Shown here: positions 29,522-38,166 of the stretch, in pieces
Numbering within the stretch: the first letter of the stretch is position 1
Layout of the letters: the number at the start of each line of letters is the position of its first letter
NCBI GenBank assembly: GCA_964489645.1
Contig: CAZAZT010000001.1
Coordinates: forward strand, 1-64,000
From: JBEEPE01 sp964489645
Lineage (GTDB): Bacteria > Verrucomicrobiota > Verrucomicrobiia > Chthoniobacterales > Chthoniobacteraceae
Length of the DNA: 64,000 nt
Direction of reading: 5' to 3'
Translations under genes and position numbers: made by a program
The notes under the pieces: generated by a model
What the model was told of the DNA's origin: nothing
The model's database searches: none
What the model saw: only the letters and a program-made list of their open reading frames with translations

Positions 29522-29989
29522 ATGAAACGCTTCATTTTCAGTCTGGAGGCCGTGTTGACGCTGCGGCGTCGGGATGAAGAGCATCAGAAGGAGATTTACG
29601 GGAAGGCGGTGGCGAACCGAGACAGCTTGAAGTTGGCGCTTTCCAATGCGCTAGGTCATCTGGAGATTCTTCAGAAAGAGCTGCAAGCAAAGCGGTTGGG
29701 TTCCACAAAAAGGGATGACAACCTGACCTTCATCCATTCCATCCGACAGCAACGGGACTTCTGTGAAGTGGTGACTCAGCGCGTCGCGAGAGCCGATCGT
29801 GAGGTGGAAATCCGTCTAGCAGGGTGGATGGAGGCGCGTAAAAGCGTCCAAGTACTTGAGAAATTGAAAGAAAGACATTACCAGCGATATCTTCTCGAAG
29901 AGCAGCGTCGGGAGGAGCGTGCGATTGATGACTTGGTAAGTGCGAGGTTCGCCAATTTTCCGGCGAGGTTCGTGGATTCGGGCATGTAA
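29522..29989 (+). CDS. fliJ: Flagellar export chaperone FliJ
   Basis: 155 residues, almost entirely coiled coil. The opening FIFSLEAVLTLRRRDEEHQKE matches the FliJ start (F..L..VL..R...E). Heptads continue through LEILQKELQAKRLG and SVQVLEKLKERHYQRYLLEEQRREE-like sequence (about 110-140). FliJ is the central-stalk analogue that couples FliI to the FlhA gate. The assignment rests on the position directly after fliI plus the coiled-coil pattern. Confidence 0.87.
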   Translation: MKRFIFSLEAVLTLRRRDEEHQKEIYGKAVANRDSLKLALSNALGHLEILQKELQAKRLGSTKRDDNLTFIHSIRQQRDFCEVVTQRVARADREVEIRLAGWMEARKSVQVLEKLKERHYQRYLLEEQRREERAIDDLVSARFANFPARFVDSGM

Positions 29990-29995
29990 ACTGCA

Positions 29996-30631
29996 ATGAC
30001 GTTCGGCATGTTGGCAGCGCCATGGTTTCTTGCGTTAGTGGGATTGCTCTCGAGCCTTGTCATTGGGCTCACGATGATGATGTCCGCGCAGAAAAAGCTC
30101 GTGGTCGCGCCTCCTCCCGTCGAGGTAGCTCCAGTCGTGGACGAGAAGCCGGTGCCTCCGCAAACGGTTTTCAGTTTTCACACGAATGAGCTAGTGGAAA
30201 TGGTTGAGGATTTGAAGAAGCAGAAGCAAAAAATCCTTGAGGAGCAGAAAGACGTTAAATCCCTCGCGGCACGGACTATGGCCGACCGTCAGGAGGTCGA
30301 GAAAATCCGTCAAGAGATCAAGGATTTGATGTCTGACTTGGATAAGCGTGTGGTTGAAGTCCAACAGGAAGAGGTGAAAAATCTTGAGGTGCTGGCATCG
30401 ACTTACACCGCGATGCCGCCGACCGCTGCAGTGGCCATTCTGAAAGAGATGGAGGAGGATCAGGTGGTGAAGATTCTCGCTGCAATGAAGGCCAAGGCAG
30501 TCGCGTCGATCCTCTCTGAGATGGGCAGAGCGATCGACAAATCTGGCGAAGAAAGCGTCGCGAGACGAGCTGCTCGCATCACTGACAAGCTGCGTTTGAT
30601 GAAGAACGGAAAGCGGGAGGTAGGACAATGA
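29996..30631 (+). CDS. MotE/FlbB-like periplasmic coiled-coil flagellar protein
   Basis: 211 residues. A single N-terminal transmembrane helix (about 5-27) is followed by a Pro/Val-rich linker, a long coiled coil (LVEMVEDLKKQKQKILEEQKDV through VVEVQQEEVKNLEVLASTY, about 62-135), and an MgtE_N-like helical domain (YTAMPPTAAVAILKEMEEDQVVKILAAMKAKAVASILSEM, about 135-175). This matches the MotE family, which in other bacteria stabilises or chaperones MotB/stator. The neighbours fliJ (six bases before) and fliK (four-base overlap) are the usual ones for motE. Confidence 0.82.
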   Translation: MTFGMLAAPWFLALVGLLSSLVIGLTMMMSAQKKLVVAPPPVEVAPVVDEKPVPPQTVFSFHTNELVEMVEDLKKQKQKILEEQKDVKSLAARTMADRQEVEKIRQEIKDLMSDLDKRVVEVQQEEVKNLEVLASTYTAMPPTAAVAILKEMEEDQVVKILAAMKAKAVASILSEMGRAIDKSGEESVARRAARITDKLRLMKNGKREVGQ

Positions 30632-32775
30632 GTTTGGACGTTTCAGGAGTGGGGGGGGCAGACGCTGGGTTTTTGGTGGCCGATTTCCTCGCGGGCCAGG
30701 CGTTGCCGTCTGATGTTCTCTCGGGAAGCCTCGTAGTTGAACAGCCTTTGACCTCCGAGATTCCGCCCTGTGCGGGAAACCCTGAGGCCGAAAGTGATCA
30801 GGTCTCGCCAGAGACGACGTTTGTCGATGTGCTGAGTCAGGTTGCATTTCTGGACGAAGGGCTGGATTCTCATCCTCTGATCCCAGTTGGAGTGATTCCC
30901 GAGCCCAAGGGCTCGGATGAAGGTCCATCAGATGATCAAGGTTCTCGTCAAAAGGCAGACGCAGAAGCGGATGAGAGACTATCCCAAATCTTGGAGCTCG
31001 CGCAGAGNNNNNNNNNNNNNNNNNNNNNNNNNNNNNNNNNNNNNNNNNNNNNNNNNNNNNNNNNNNNNNNNNNNNNNNNNNNNNNNNNNNNNNNNNNNNN
31101 NNNNNNNTCTAACTCTGGGGGTCTGAGAACAGAGAGTTCAGTTGACTCGAATCATCCAGCAGGGAAAGGAAGTTCCAAAGGTGGCCTCATTGATGTGCCT
31201 GTGGATCGAGGCACACTGGGCGCGGCTGTGATATTCGCTCCGATCTCTGTTGATTCTACCCTGAGATTGCGGGTTGGAGATGAAGCAGATGGGGGGGGGC
31301 AGCTTGGTTCAGAGGCTAACGCCGCGGGCAATCCCCAAGTCATGGATGCAATGGGTGCTGGGCAAAACGGGTTCGGCTCTCGAGTGAGTTCGACTGCCGA
31401 GACCGCGGGGAAAGCCCTTGAAGTTTCATCTGGGAACGTAGGGGACGCTCGTTTAACGATGGGTGACGAGAAAGTGCGTGTTGGGGTCCTTGGGGCGACC
31501 GCGGAAAAAGGGACTCAAGGCGAGGTGATGACGGATTTGGGGCAGGTGGCAGCGCTGGACGTCGCGTCCAGGGAAAGCGGGTTTGCGGTGGATGCCGTGA
31601 GAGCGCAGGCCTCTGGAAGGCGACTGAACACCAGTGTGATTCTCGGTGGGAGCGTGGCTGCCAATGGAGCGACCAGCGATGCCGGCATCAAGTCTCTCCC
31701 TGTGGGCGTGACTCTCTCAGTTGATGGTAATGTTGCCCCTGCGCTTCCCGAGTTATCGGGCGCAGCTAGTCTGCTCGGTGACGAAGTTTTGACGGCTTCG
31801 GGCCAGGCGCTTCCCTCGCGGATTGACGTCCGCAGTGAAGGGGACACTGAGGATGGATCCGGACCTCGATCGGGTGATCCTGAAGCGGAGTTGGCGAGCG
31901 ATACGGCGTCTGGTAATGTCGCAGACGGATCCGGATCGGCGATTGGCGGCGGCAGCGGAAAAAGTGGTAGGGCGGTGAAACGCGGTTCAGTAGAGCGTGC
32001 GGCTGGTATTGTGGGCGATTCTCGGGTTTTTAACTCTGGAGGCTCTGGTGCGCAGCGGCGGAGCGATAACATCGTCGGCTCGACGCTTGGTCGGCTTGAG
32101 GTGAGGGCATCCCTTCATCTCAAATTGGACGAGTCGCGCTCAGATTCTCAGTCGCTGAATGAACTCGGTTCGAGGACTCCATTTGTCCAAGACGACCGAT
32201 TCCATCACGCGCTTCAGTTGGTGAATCGCGCTGGGGGTGGCGGGGGAGTTGACAGGACTGCAGAGAGCGTTGAGAACCAGATGCGAGCGGAGACCGTCCT
32301 CACGAGACTTAATGAAGCGGTGCTTAAAGTGCGCGCGGAGAGAAGTTCTCTGGTTGTTGATATCAACCTTGCGGACGGTGGGGGTGTATCCGTTGAGCTC
32401 AGTTATTCTCGAGGATCGGTTGATGCGGTGTTCCGTGTCTCCGACCAGGGTCTCAGGCAAACAATGGAAAACATGTGGAAGGTATTGCCGCCACACGAAA
32501 AGGTTTCGTCGCTGGATCTCGGGAATGTGTCCTTTGAGCGCAAGTCGTCTCCTCATTCGGGGGATGAAGATTTTCGAAACCGTCAGCAGGATTCACAAAG
32601 AGGTCAGGGTGAGCGCTTTGATGAGGACCTCGGATCGAGTCGTGAAAAGCCCCAAGATAAAAAGTCTTTCGTCGGCACGCCAGAAGCTACAAAGACAGTG
32701 GGCCGCGCGTCGGATTTTCGGGGTAATCTTCGCCAAGATACCAAGGTGACTCCGACGAAGGGGGCTACGCTTTGA
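30628..32775 (+). CDS. fliK: Flagellar hook-length control protein FliK (interrupted by a gap)
   Basis: About 715 residues as drawn, including 34 unknown ones from the 100-N gap. The N-terminal 550 residues are low-complexity, Ser/Gly/Asp/Val-rich and unstructured, as expected of a molecular ruler. The C-terminal export-switch domain is at about 555-640 (LTRLNEAVLKVRAERSSLVV, VSVELSYSRGSVDAVFRVSD, LRQTMENMWKVLPPHEKV). It sits between the motE-like gene and flgD. Both flanks of the gap read in the same frame with the 100 N counted, but the true gap length is unknown, so total length and continuity are uncertain. A stop inside the gap cannot be excluded. Confidence 0.82.
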   Translation: MSLDVSGVGGADAGFLVADFLAGQALPSDVLSGSLVVEQPLTSEIPPCAGNPEAESDQVSPETTFVDVLSQVAFLDEGLDSHPLIPVGVIPEPKGSDEGPSDDQGSRQKADAEADERLSQILELAQXXXXXXXXXXXXXXXXXXXXXXXXXXXXXXXXXXSNSGGLRTESSVDSNHPAGKGSSKGGLIDVPVDRGTLGAAVIFAPISVDSTLRLRVGDEADGGGQLGSEANAAGNPQVMDAMGAGQNGFGSRVSSTAETAGKALEVSSGNVGDARLTMGDEKVRVGVLGATAEKGTQGEVMTDLGQVAALDVASRESGFAVDAVRAQASGRRLNTSVILGGSVAANGATSDAGIKSLPVGVTLSVDGNVAPALPELSGAASLLGDEVLTASGQALPSRIDVRSEGDTEDGSGPRSGDPEAELASDTASGNVADGSGSAIGGGSGKSGRAVKRGSVERAAGIVGDSRVFNSGGSGAQRRSDNIVGSTLGRLEVRASLHLKLDESRSDSQSLNELGSRTPFVQDDRFHHALQLVNRAGGGGGVDRTAESVENQMRAETVLTRLNEAVLKVRAERSSLVVDINLADGGGVSVELSYSRGSVDAVFRVSDQGLRQTMENMWKVLPPHEKVSSLDLGNVSFERKSSPHSGDEDFRNRQQDSQRGQGERFDEDLGSSREKPQDKKSFVGTPEATKTVGRASDFRGNLRQDTKVTPTKGATL
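31008..31107. other. Assembly gap of 100 N inside fliK
   Basis: Exactly 100 unknown bases, a conventional placeholder. The 55 bases on either side share no repeat, so real sequence of unknown length is missing from the low-complexity part of fliK. Confidence 0.98.
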
Positions 32776-32818
32776 GCACGCTGAGCAAGTTGGAGGAAAC
32801 CACTGAAAAAGAATTCGC

Positions 32819-33250
32819 ATGAGTACAACGACCCAAGTCACTTCATCAGGAACTCCGACTCAGTTGAGCGAGGAGGTATTGGCGGCAGCTAACCGAGCGC
32901 ACAAGACGTCGTTGGGAGTTGACGATTTCCTGAAGCTTTTGACGGTTCAGTTGCAGCATCAAGATCCGATGAAGCCCATGGAAGATGCGGAGTTCATGGG
33001 GCAGATGGCTCAGTTCGCGGCGCTGGAGCAGACGAAGGAGTTGGCGAACAGTTTCAGTGAGTTCACGAAGCTTCAAAATCTGAATTCGGTTCAGCAGTTC
33101 TTGGGCAAGACAGTGGTGGTTAACAAGGACGATGGAACGACGGATAGGGGAGTTGTTTCGGAAGTTGCCTTGGTGGGCAGTGACCCCCAAGTGTACGTGA
33201 ATGGTGTAAAATACAGTATGTCTAGCATTGTTTCCGCAGCCTTAAACTAA
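32819..33250 (+). CDS. flgD: Hook-capping protein FlgD (short form)
   Basis: 143 residues. The conserved export/capping N-terminus is complete: LGVDDFLKLLTVQLQHQDPMKP, FMGQMAQFAALEQTKELANSF and LNSVQQFLGKTVVV. The rest (GVVSEVALVGSDPQVYVNGVKYSMSSI, about 110-138) forms only the small SH3-like beta segment. The Ig-like C-terminal domain of the 230-residue enteric protein is missing, as in several short FlgD proteins. It acts as the scaffold on which FlgE is assembled and is placed directly before flgE. Confidence 0.93.
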   Translation: MSTTTQVTSSGTPTQLSEEVLAAANRAHKTSLGVDDFLKLLTVQLQHQDPMKPMEDAEFMGQMAQFAALEQTKELANSFSEFTKLQNLNSVQQFLGKTVVVNKDDGTTDRGVVSEVALVGSDPQVYVNGVKYSMSSIVSAALN

Positions 33251-33258
33251 ATAAAATT

Positions 33259-34767
33259 ATGTCTCTAGTAGCAAGTCTGAACGTCGGAGTGAGTGCCCTC
33301 AAGACCTACTCTCAGGGTATCCAAGTCATTTCCAACAACATTGCGAACGTCAGTACGACGGGGTACAAGGCATCCAGAGCTTCGTATTCTGACCAGTTTT
33401 CGAATCTTTTGAGGCCCTTGGTGCCCAACCAATCGAACGGCACCAAGGTTCCGCCCACTCAAATTGGCGGAGGCGTTCAGGTGCAGGGAATCAACGCGGT
33501 TTTCTCTCAGGGAACGATTCAGTCCTCAGGGAACGTCAGTGACCTAGCCATCACGGGTGCTGGATTCTTCCGCGTTCGAGACATTGACGGGGGTAAAGAT
33601 TACGTGACCCGTGCGGGGAACTTCCGTGTGAGCACGGACGGAACGCTTGCCACCCAAGATGGTTATCAAGTCCAAGGCACTTTCGGAGCGAGAACTCGCG
33701 TGATTTATGATGCCGCATCCGGCAGATTCACGGTGATGGGGCCTCAGGACACGAAGGATCCGTTCGAGATAGAACCTACCCCAGGAATCGTCGGAATCAC
33801 TCAGGTGGCGTCGAATGCTTTGGCTTTTGACGTTACCCCAGTGGCTGAGGTGGAAAAGGTGAGGGTGGGAATGACCGTGTTTGGGGAGGAAAATGGCGCA
33901 CAAGTTTCGTATGGTCGAGTTTCGAAGGTTGAGGGTAATCGCATTAGTGTGTCTGGATACAATGGATCTCCACTGAGTGGCGCAACGATTGGCAAGCTGA
34001 CATTCAACGCGGTCCAAGGAGACATTGAGCCAGGGAAGCCGTCCGCCGCTGCAGCCCCAGGATATTACCATTTTAAGTTGCTTGACCCTACAACGGCGGA
34101 ATCAATCAAGGTCGGCCAGATTGTATCGGCGGGCAATGACCCAGATTTAGAAGGAACAGTCACCTCAATCGAGCGTTCAGACACAGAGACGAGGATAGTC
34201 GTCAAACAGAATTCAGGTGCAAGTGCTGTCTCAGCTGAATCAGGCAAGTTATTCAAGCTGGATGGCGGTTATTTGGCAGCGGAGCAGATTGGGTCGGTGG
34301 ACGTGGGCTTCAACGTAGCTGGCGGGCGTGTCCAAGTGTTCGATACTGAGGGAAAAGAGATCACTGACATCAATGTGTTGGCGAAAGTTCCAGGGATGAA
34401 GAGCTTCAATGTGGGGCCATCTGGTGACATCATCGTCAATCTATCGAATGGGCAAACTTTCGTCACTGGCAAGGTGCTTGTGCAGAACTTCAAGGATCCG
34501 AATAGCTTGATCCGCCAAGGGGGCAACCTGTTCTCTGGAATCGATAACGCGGGGCCGATTAATGGCACTGATTTGACGGCAGTAGGTAATACCGCAGGAG
34601 AAGACGGGTTGGGTTTGATCCAGTCCGCATCTCTTGAGATGTCGAACGTGGATCTGGGGCAGGAGTTTGCTGAGATGATCACCACCCAGAGGAGCTTCCA
34701 AGCAGGTTCTCGTGTGATTTCAGTTTCTGATTCGATGCTTGAAGAGGTCGTAAATCTCAAGAGGTAA
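33259..34767 (+). CDS. flgE: Flagellar hook protein FlgE
   Basis: 502 residues, longer than the 400 of enteric FlgE. D0 helices and motifs are present: SALKTYSQGIQVISNNIANV with STTGYKASR (about 12-40), LAITGAGFFRV, YVTRAGNFRVSTDGTL, and the C-terminal QSASLEMSNVDLGQEFAEMI and TQRSFQAGSRVISVSDSMLEE. Between about 195 and 335 two beta modules (VRVGMTVFGEENG to IGKLTF; IKVGQIVSAGNDP to SGKLFK) replace the usual variable D2/D3 domains. It builds the universal joint. It is preceded by flgD with eight bases between them and followed by a 77-base spacer before fliL. Confidence 0.95.
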   Translation: MSLVASLNVGVSALKTYSQGIQVISNNIANVSTTGYKASRASYSDQFSNLLRPLVPNQSNGTKVPPTQIGGGVQVQGINAVFSQGTIQSSGNVSDLAITGAGFFRVRDIDGGKDYVTRAGNFRVSTDGTLATQDGYQVQGTFGARTRVIYDAASGRFTVMGPQDTKDPFEIEPTPGIVGITQVASNALAFDVTPVAEVEKVRVGMTVFGEENGAQVSYGRVSKVEGNRISVSGYNGSPLSGATIGKLTFNAVQGDIEPGKPSAAAAPGYYHFKLLDPTTAESIKVGQIVSAGNDPDLEGTVTSIERSDTETRIVVKQNSGASAVSAESGKLFKLDGGYLAAEQIGSVDVGFNVAGGRVQVFDTEGKEITDINVLAKVPGMKSFNVGPSGDIIVNLSNGQTFVTGKVLVQNFKDPNSLIRQGGNLFSGIDNAGPINGTDLTAVGNTAGEDGLGLIQSASLEMSNVDLGQEFAEMITTQRSFQAGSRVISVSDSMLEEVVNLKR

Positions 34768-34789
34768 CCATCAGGCGCGGTGAGTTCGT

Positions 34790-34816
34790 AGGCGGAGTAT
34801 CAAGACATACCCGCCT
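34790..34816 (+). other. Intercistronic hairpin between flgE and fliL
   Basis: AGGCGGAGTAT pairs with ATACCCGCCT with a single bulged A over a six-base loop. There is no T-run, so it is not a standard terminator. It may stabilise the abundant hook mRNA or mark an RNase cleavage point between flgE and fliL. Confidence 0.4.
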
Positions 34817-34844
34817 TCATCATCTAAGACCCACTCAAGATAAC

Positions 34845-35417
34845 ATGGCGGAAGATAATGATGAGGAGAAGGATGCCGGCGCAGGAAAACCATCGATGGT
34901 TCCCGCGATCATCGTTGCAGTTGTGTGTCCCTTGCTGACTTTTGTGGTGATGAACTACTTGGTGGTCCCAAAGTTCATCAAGTCAGTGACCCAAGCTCTG
35001 GGTGGGCAAGTTCCGGTCAAGGAGGAGAAAAAGGAGGAGAAGAAGAAGGATGAGGGGCACGGCAAGAAAGACGAAAAGAAGGGCCCTGACGCGGTGAAGG
35101 TGTCTGAGTCTGCGGAGGGTACGGCGGTTGAGTTTCCTCGGGTCACGGTGAACTTGAAGGGAACCATGGGAACGCGCTATCTGCGGTTAAGTTTTTCCGT
35201 GGTGAGTGACAACAAGGATCTTGGCAAAAAAGTCGAAGAGAACCTTTTGAAATTGAAGGACTTGGCGCAGACGGTGCTGGGTCAGAAAACTGTCGCGGAT
35301 ATCGAGATGGACTCTGCGAAAAACGTCTTACGGTCTGAGTTGATTGCGCAGTTCAACACCGTGTTGGGCGATGGTTGCGTCAAAGCGATTTACGTCACTG
35401 ACTTTGCAATGCAATGA
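34845..35417 (+). CDS. fliL: Flagellar basal-body-associated protein FliL
   Basis: 190 residues. One transmembrane helix at about 18-41 (VPAIIVAVVCPLLTFVVMNY) is followed by an extended Lys/Glu repeat linker (about 57-80) and a periplasmic stomatin-like domain: VTVNLKGTMGTRYLRLSFSVV and KNVLRSELIAQFNTVLGDG, ending in YVTDFAMQ, the family's characteristic end. FliL rings surround the stator and raise torque. It overlaps the fliM start by four bases. Confidence 0.92.
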   Translation: MAEDNDEEKDAGAGKPSMVPAIIVAVVCPLLTFVVMNYLVVPKFIKSVTQALGGQVPVKEEKKEEKKKDEGHGKKDEKKGPDAVKVSESAEGTAVEFPRVTVNLKGTMGTRYLRLSFSVVSDNKDLGKKVEENLLKLKDLAQTVLGQKTVADIEMDSAKNVLRSELIAQFNTVLGDGCVKAIYVTDFAMQ

Positions 35418-36430
35418 GTGAAGAGACGGCGAGTGGCATGGTTGCTTCCGGGATCCCTGGCGGTTCGGGTGCCGGGGGACCTTGGTTGTTCTGTCCTGGG
35501 GACGTGAAGGTTCCGTTGGACGAGTCTGTGGTTAGGCCCTTCCTGTTCCGTCAGAAAGGGATGCTATCCTCTTCAGATCTTGCGGAGCTGAAGACGATTC
35601 ACCAGAAGTTGGTGTCCCGGATTTCCTCGCGACTTGTTGGGTTATTGCGGATGGAGTTCCGGTTCGATTTGGAGTCTTTGGAAATCTCCAGCTCATCGGG
35701 TGACGTGGTGATACCGAAGTTCGCGGAGCATCAGGTTCTATTTTTTCAAGCCGATGGAGTGGCAGGGATTGGTCGATTAGGGTTCAGCAAGGGGTTGTGT
35801 TTTGCTGTCGCAAATCGATTACTTGGTGGAACTGGAAACGTTTTTTCTTCCCCTGACCGGAATCCTTCAGAGATTGAGGTAGCGCTTCTGGAGGAGGTGG
35901 CGGTGGTCTGCTTGGACGAATGGTCCAAATCTTTGGAGGTCGAAGGGGCGAGTCCCCTAAGGGTATTGATTTCGGGGAGTGAAGTGGGAGGAGATAAAGT
36001 TGCGGCGAACTTGACCAAGGGGCATTACTTCTACATCTCCTCTTCCGTGGATTTCGGGGAAACGATGGGTGAGACCTTTGTTTTTGCGGTGCCAGTGTCG
36101 ATGATTGAGCAACGAGTGGAGTTGATGTCGGTCAAGTCGATTGAGGCGGGGCTTGAGGCACCAGAAAAGTCCACTGCGGTCACGAAGCCGATTCATTGGA
36201 GGCCATCGTATTCCGGAATCAGCGTCCCTATTGTGGCGGATTGGGAGGTGACGGACATCACGTTGGAGGAGGTGTTGAGACTGGCTCCGGGATCGATGAT
36301 TCGTTTGCCGAGCGAGTTGTTGGACAACACAAGGATTCGCGTGGGTGACACGGATGAGTTCGTTGGCACGGTTGGTCAGGATGACGGAAGGTTGGCTGTC
36401 CACATCACAAACCGAATTGAGAAGGAGTAA
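35414..36430 (+). CDS. fliM: Flagellar motor switch protein FliM lacking a canonical CheY-binding N-terminus
   Basis: 338 residues, normal total length. The middle CheC-like domain is clear (IHQKLVSRISSRLVGLLRMEF, LGFSKGLCFAVANRLLGGTG, EVALLEEVAVVCLDEWSKSL) and the C-terminal SpoA/FliN-like domain follows (VADWEVTDITLEEVLRLAPGS, VGDTDEFVGTVGQDDGRLAV). The first 30 residues (MSEETASGMVASGIPGGSGA and on) are Gly/Ser-rich and contain no LSQDEIDALL-type motif, which in other bacteria binds phospho-CheY. FliM still should build the C ring. It is flanked by fliL and fliN. Confidence 0.92.
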   Translation: MSEETASGMVASGIPGGSGAGGPWLFCPGDVKVPLDESVVRPFLFRQKGMLSSSDLAELKTIHQKLVSRISSRLVGLLRMEFRFDLESLEISSSSGDVVIPKFAEHQVLFFQADGVAGIGRLGFSKGLCFAVANRLLGGTGNVFSSPDRNPSEIEVALLEEVAVVCLDEWSKSLEVEGASPLRVLISGSEVGGDKVAANLTKGHYFYISSSVDFGETMGETFVFAVPVSMIEQRVELMSVKSIEAGLEAPEKSTAVTKPIHWRPSYSGISVPIVADWEVTDITLEEVLRLAPGSMIRLPSELLDNTRIRVGDTDEFVGTVGQDDGRLAVHITNRIEKE

Positions 36431-36433
36431 AAT

Positions 36434-36694
36434 ATGCAAAATGTAGATGAACACCGTTTATCAGCGGTGATGGACATCAAGGTTCAGTTGACGGTTCGTT
36501 TAGGATCGACGCAGAAGTCGATGCGTGACGTGCTGGAGATCGCTCCCGGATCGGTGGTGAAGTTGGATCAGCCCTCGAAGTCTCCGGTTGGCGTTTACAT
36601 CAATGATAAGTTGATTGCCTTGGGGGAGGTTGTTGTGGTGGAGGAGAATTTCGCGATCAAGATCACCTCTCTCGTTGGCGACGCGATGGAGTAG
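36434..36694 (+). CDS. fliN: Flagellar motor switch protein FliN
   Basis: 86 residues, the minimal SpoA-domain form. MDIKVQLTVRLGSTQKSMRD, VLEIAPGSVVKLDQPSKSPV and VYINDKLIALGEVVVVEENF follow the FliN pattern exactly (residues 13-72). It forms the bottom of the C ring with the FliM C-terminus and docks FliH. It starts four bases after fliM. No N-terminal CheC-like extension is present. Confidence 0.96.
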   Translation: MQNVDEHRLSAVMDIKVQLTVRLGSTQKSMRDVLEIAPGSVVKLDQPSKSPVGVYINDKLIALGEVVVVEENFAIKITSLVGDAME

Positions 36695-36780
36695 ACAGGC
36701 TTCGGTTCATCCGAGGTGGGTTTGTTGATTGTGTTGGTGGTTGTTGCGGTGGTTTCATGATAGACGTGTGAAAGGGCTTT

Positions 36781-37143
36781 ATGGCTGCCAGTGCTGATTC
36801 ATACCTTGGGGGGTTGGAGCGCCTGGGGTACGTCTTGGCGGGATTGGCGGGATTGGCGGCTGGTGTTGTGTGGGTATGGCGTAAGTTTGCGTTTGGGTGG
36901 AATGCCGGGGCCGTCTCTCGGCGGCTGAAGATCGAGGAATCTCGGATGCTGGGTTACAAGCAGCATCTAGTGGTCGCGGAGTATGAGGGGCGCAAGCTTT
37001 TGCTTGGGGTTTGCCCCGGCAGGATTGATTTTCTGTGTCGCTTGGACGAAGCGGGTGAAGACTTCGAGCGACTGATGAGCAAGCAGGGGCGAGCGGCGGA
37101 GGACGGGGTGTCTGAACCTGCAGTTGGAAAGGGGAACGAATGA
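36781..37143 (+). CDS. fliO: Flagellar export protein FliO
   Basis: 120 residues. One transmembrane helix at about 16-33 (YVLAGLAGLAAGVVWVW) is followed by a small cytoplasmic beta domain (LKIEESRMLGYKQHLVVAEYEGRKLLLGVCPG split over about 47-80) matching the FliO pattern. FliO aids assembly of FliP in the export gate. It is followed by fliP with a four-base overlap. The 86 bases before it contain no recognisable signal. Confidence 0.87.
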   Translation: MAASADSYLGGLERLGYVLAGLAGLAAGVVWVWRKFAFGWNAGAVSRRLKIEESRMLGYKQHLVVAEYEGRKLLLGVCPGRIDFLCRLDEAGEDFERLMSKQGRAAEDGVSEPAVGKGNE

Positions 37144-37886
37144 CTCGGTACTTGATGATTTTGTTGGCGGTGATCGGGTTTTTCCTTGGTAAAGAGAGTT
37201 TTGCCCAAGATGCGAGCGGTCCTTCGATCTCATTGAGTCTGGGCGGCAATCAGGAGGTGAATGTGTCGACAGCAGTGCAAATCATGCTGTTGATGACGGT
37301 GCTGACGCTATCGCCGTCGTTGATGATGTTGATGACCAGCTTCACGCGGATGGTGATCGTCTTGGGATTCATCCGGAATGCGATCGGTTTACAGGGGGCT
37401 CCGTCGAATCAGATCATCATCGGGATGTCCCTTTTTCTGACGTTTTTTGTGATGGCCCCGACTGCGAAGCAGTTGAATGATGAGGCGTTGCAACCGTATC
37501 TCGACAAGAAGATTGGCACGGTTGAGGCGATGCAGAAGGCTTCGGTTCCGCTGAGGGATTTCATGATCAAGCAGACGAGACCTTCGGAAATCGATTTCTT
37601 CTTGGGGCTGTCTGGTCGCGGACCGACCGCGACCGAGGAGTTGCCGCTGACGGTTGTGGTGCCTTCGTTTGTGCTGAGCGAGTTGAGGACCTCGTTCCAG
37701 ATGGGATTCTTGATATTCGTCCCGTTTTTGGTGATCGACTTTCTGGTGTCTGCGACGCTGATGTCCATGGGCATGATGATGATGCCTCCGATGATGATCT
37801 CATTGCCGTTCAAACTACTGTTGTTCGTGATGGTTGACGGGTGGCACTTGGTGGTTCGCTCTTTGGTGGAAAGTTTTACGAGATGA
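37140..37886 (+). CDS. fliP: Flagellar export gate protein FliP
   Basis: 248 residues with a signal peptide (about 1-22), as FliP usually has, then four transmembrane helices. Family motifs: LTLSPSLMMLMTSFTRMVIV, FIRNAIGLQGAPSNQIIIGM, SLFLTFFVMAP, VVPSFVLSELRTSFQMGFLI and GMMMMPPMMISLPFKLLLFV. FliP5-FliQ4-FliR1 forms the core of the type III export channel. It overlaps fliO by four bases. Confidence 0.97.
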   Translation: MTRYLMILLAVIGFFLGKESFAQDASGPSISLSLGGNQEVNVSTAVQIMLLMTVLTLSPSLMMLMTSFTRMVIVLGFIRNAIGLQGAPSNQIIIGMSLFLTFFVMAPTAKQLNDEALQPYLDKKIGTVEAMQKASVPLRDFMIKQTRPSEIDFFLGLSGRGPTATEELPLTVVVPSFVLSELRTSFQMGFLIFVPFLVIDFLVSATLMSMGMMMMPPMMISLPFKLLLFVMVDGWHLVVRSLVESFTR

Positions 37887-37896
37887 TGGAGCTGCG

Positions 37897-38166
37897 ATGA
37901 GCATTGAGCAGGCTGTTGAGATACTTCGGGAGTTGGTCACGGTATCGCTTTCGGTATCTTCGCCGATACTGATGGTTGCGGTATCGATTGGCGTGGCGGT
38001 GAGCCTCGCTCAGGCTGTAACGAGTATCCAAGAGGCTTCTCTGTCGTTCATCCCAAAGGTGACGGCGATTGGCGTGGCGATGGTGGTTTCTGGGCCATGG
38101 ATCTTGAAGATGCTCATCCAGTTCACCACGGAATGTATCAACCGGATGCCTGAGATGGCTCGGTGA
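37897..38166 (+). CDS. fliQ: Flagellar export gate protein FliQ
   Basis: 89 residues with two transmembrane helices. The sequence VSLSVSSPILMVAVSIGVAV, SLAQAVTSIQEASLSFIPKV is typical (residues 17-56). The ATG at 37897 gives the standard protein; the frame is open earlier but overlaps the end of fliP. Its stop overlaps the GTG start proposed for fliR. Confidence 0.95.
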   Translation: MSIEQAVEILRELVTVSLSVSSPILMVAVSIGVAVSLAQAVTSIQEASLSFIPKVTAIGVAMVVSGPWILKMLIQFTTECINRMPEMAR

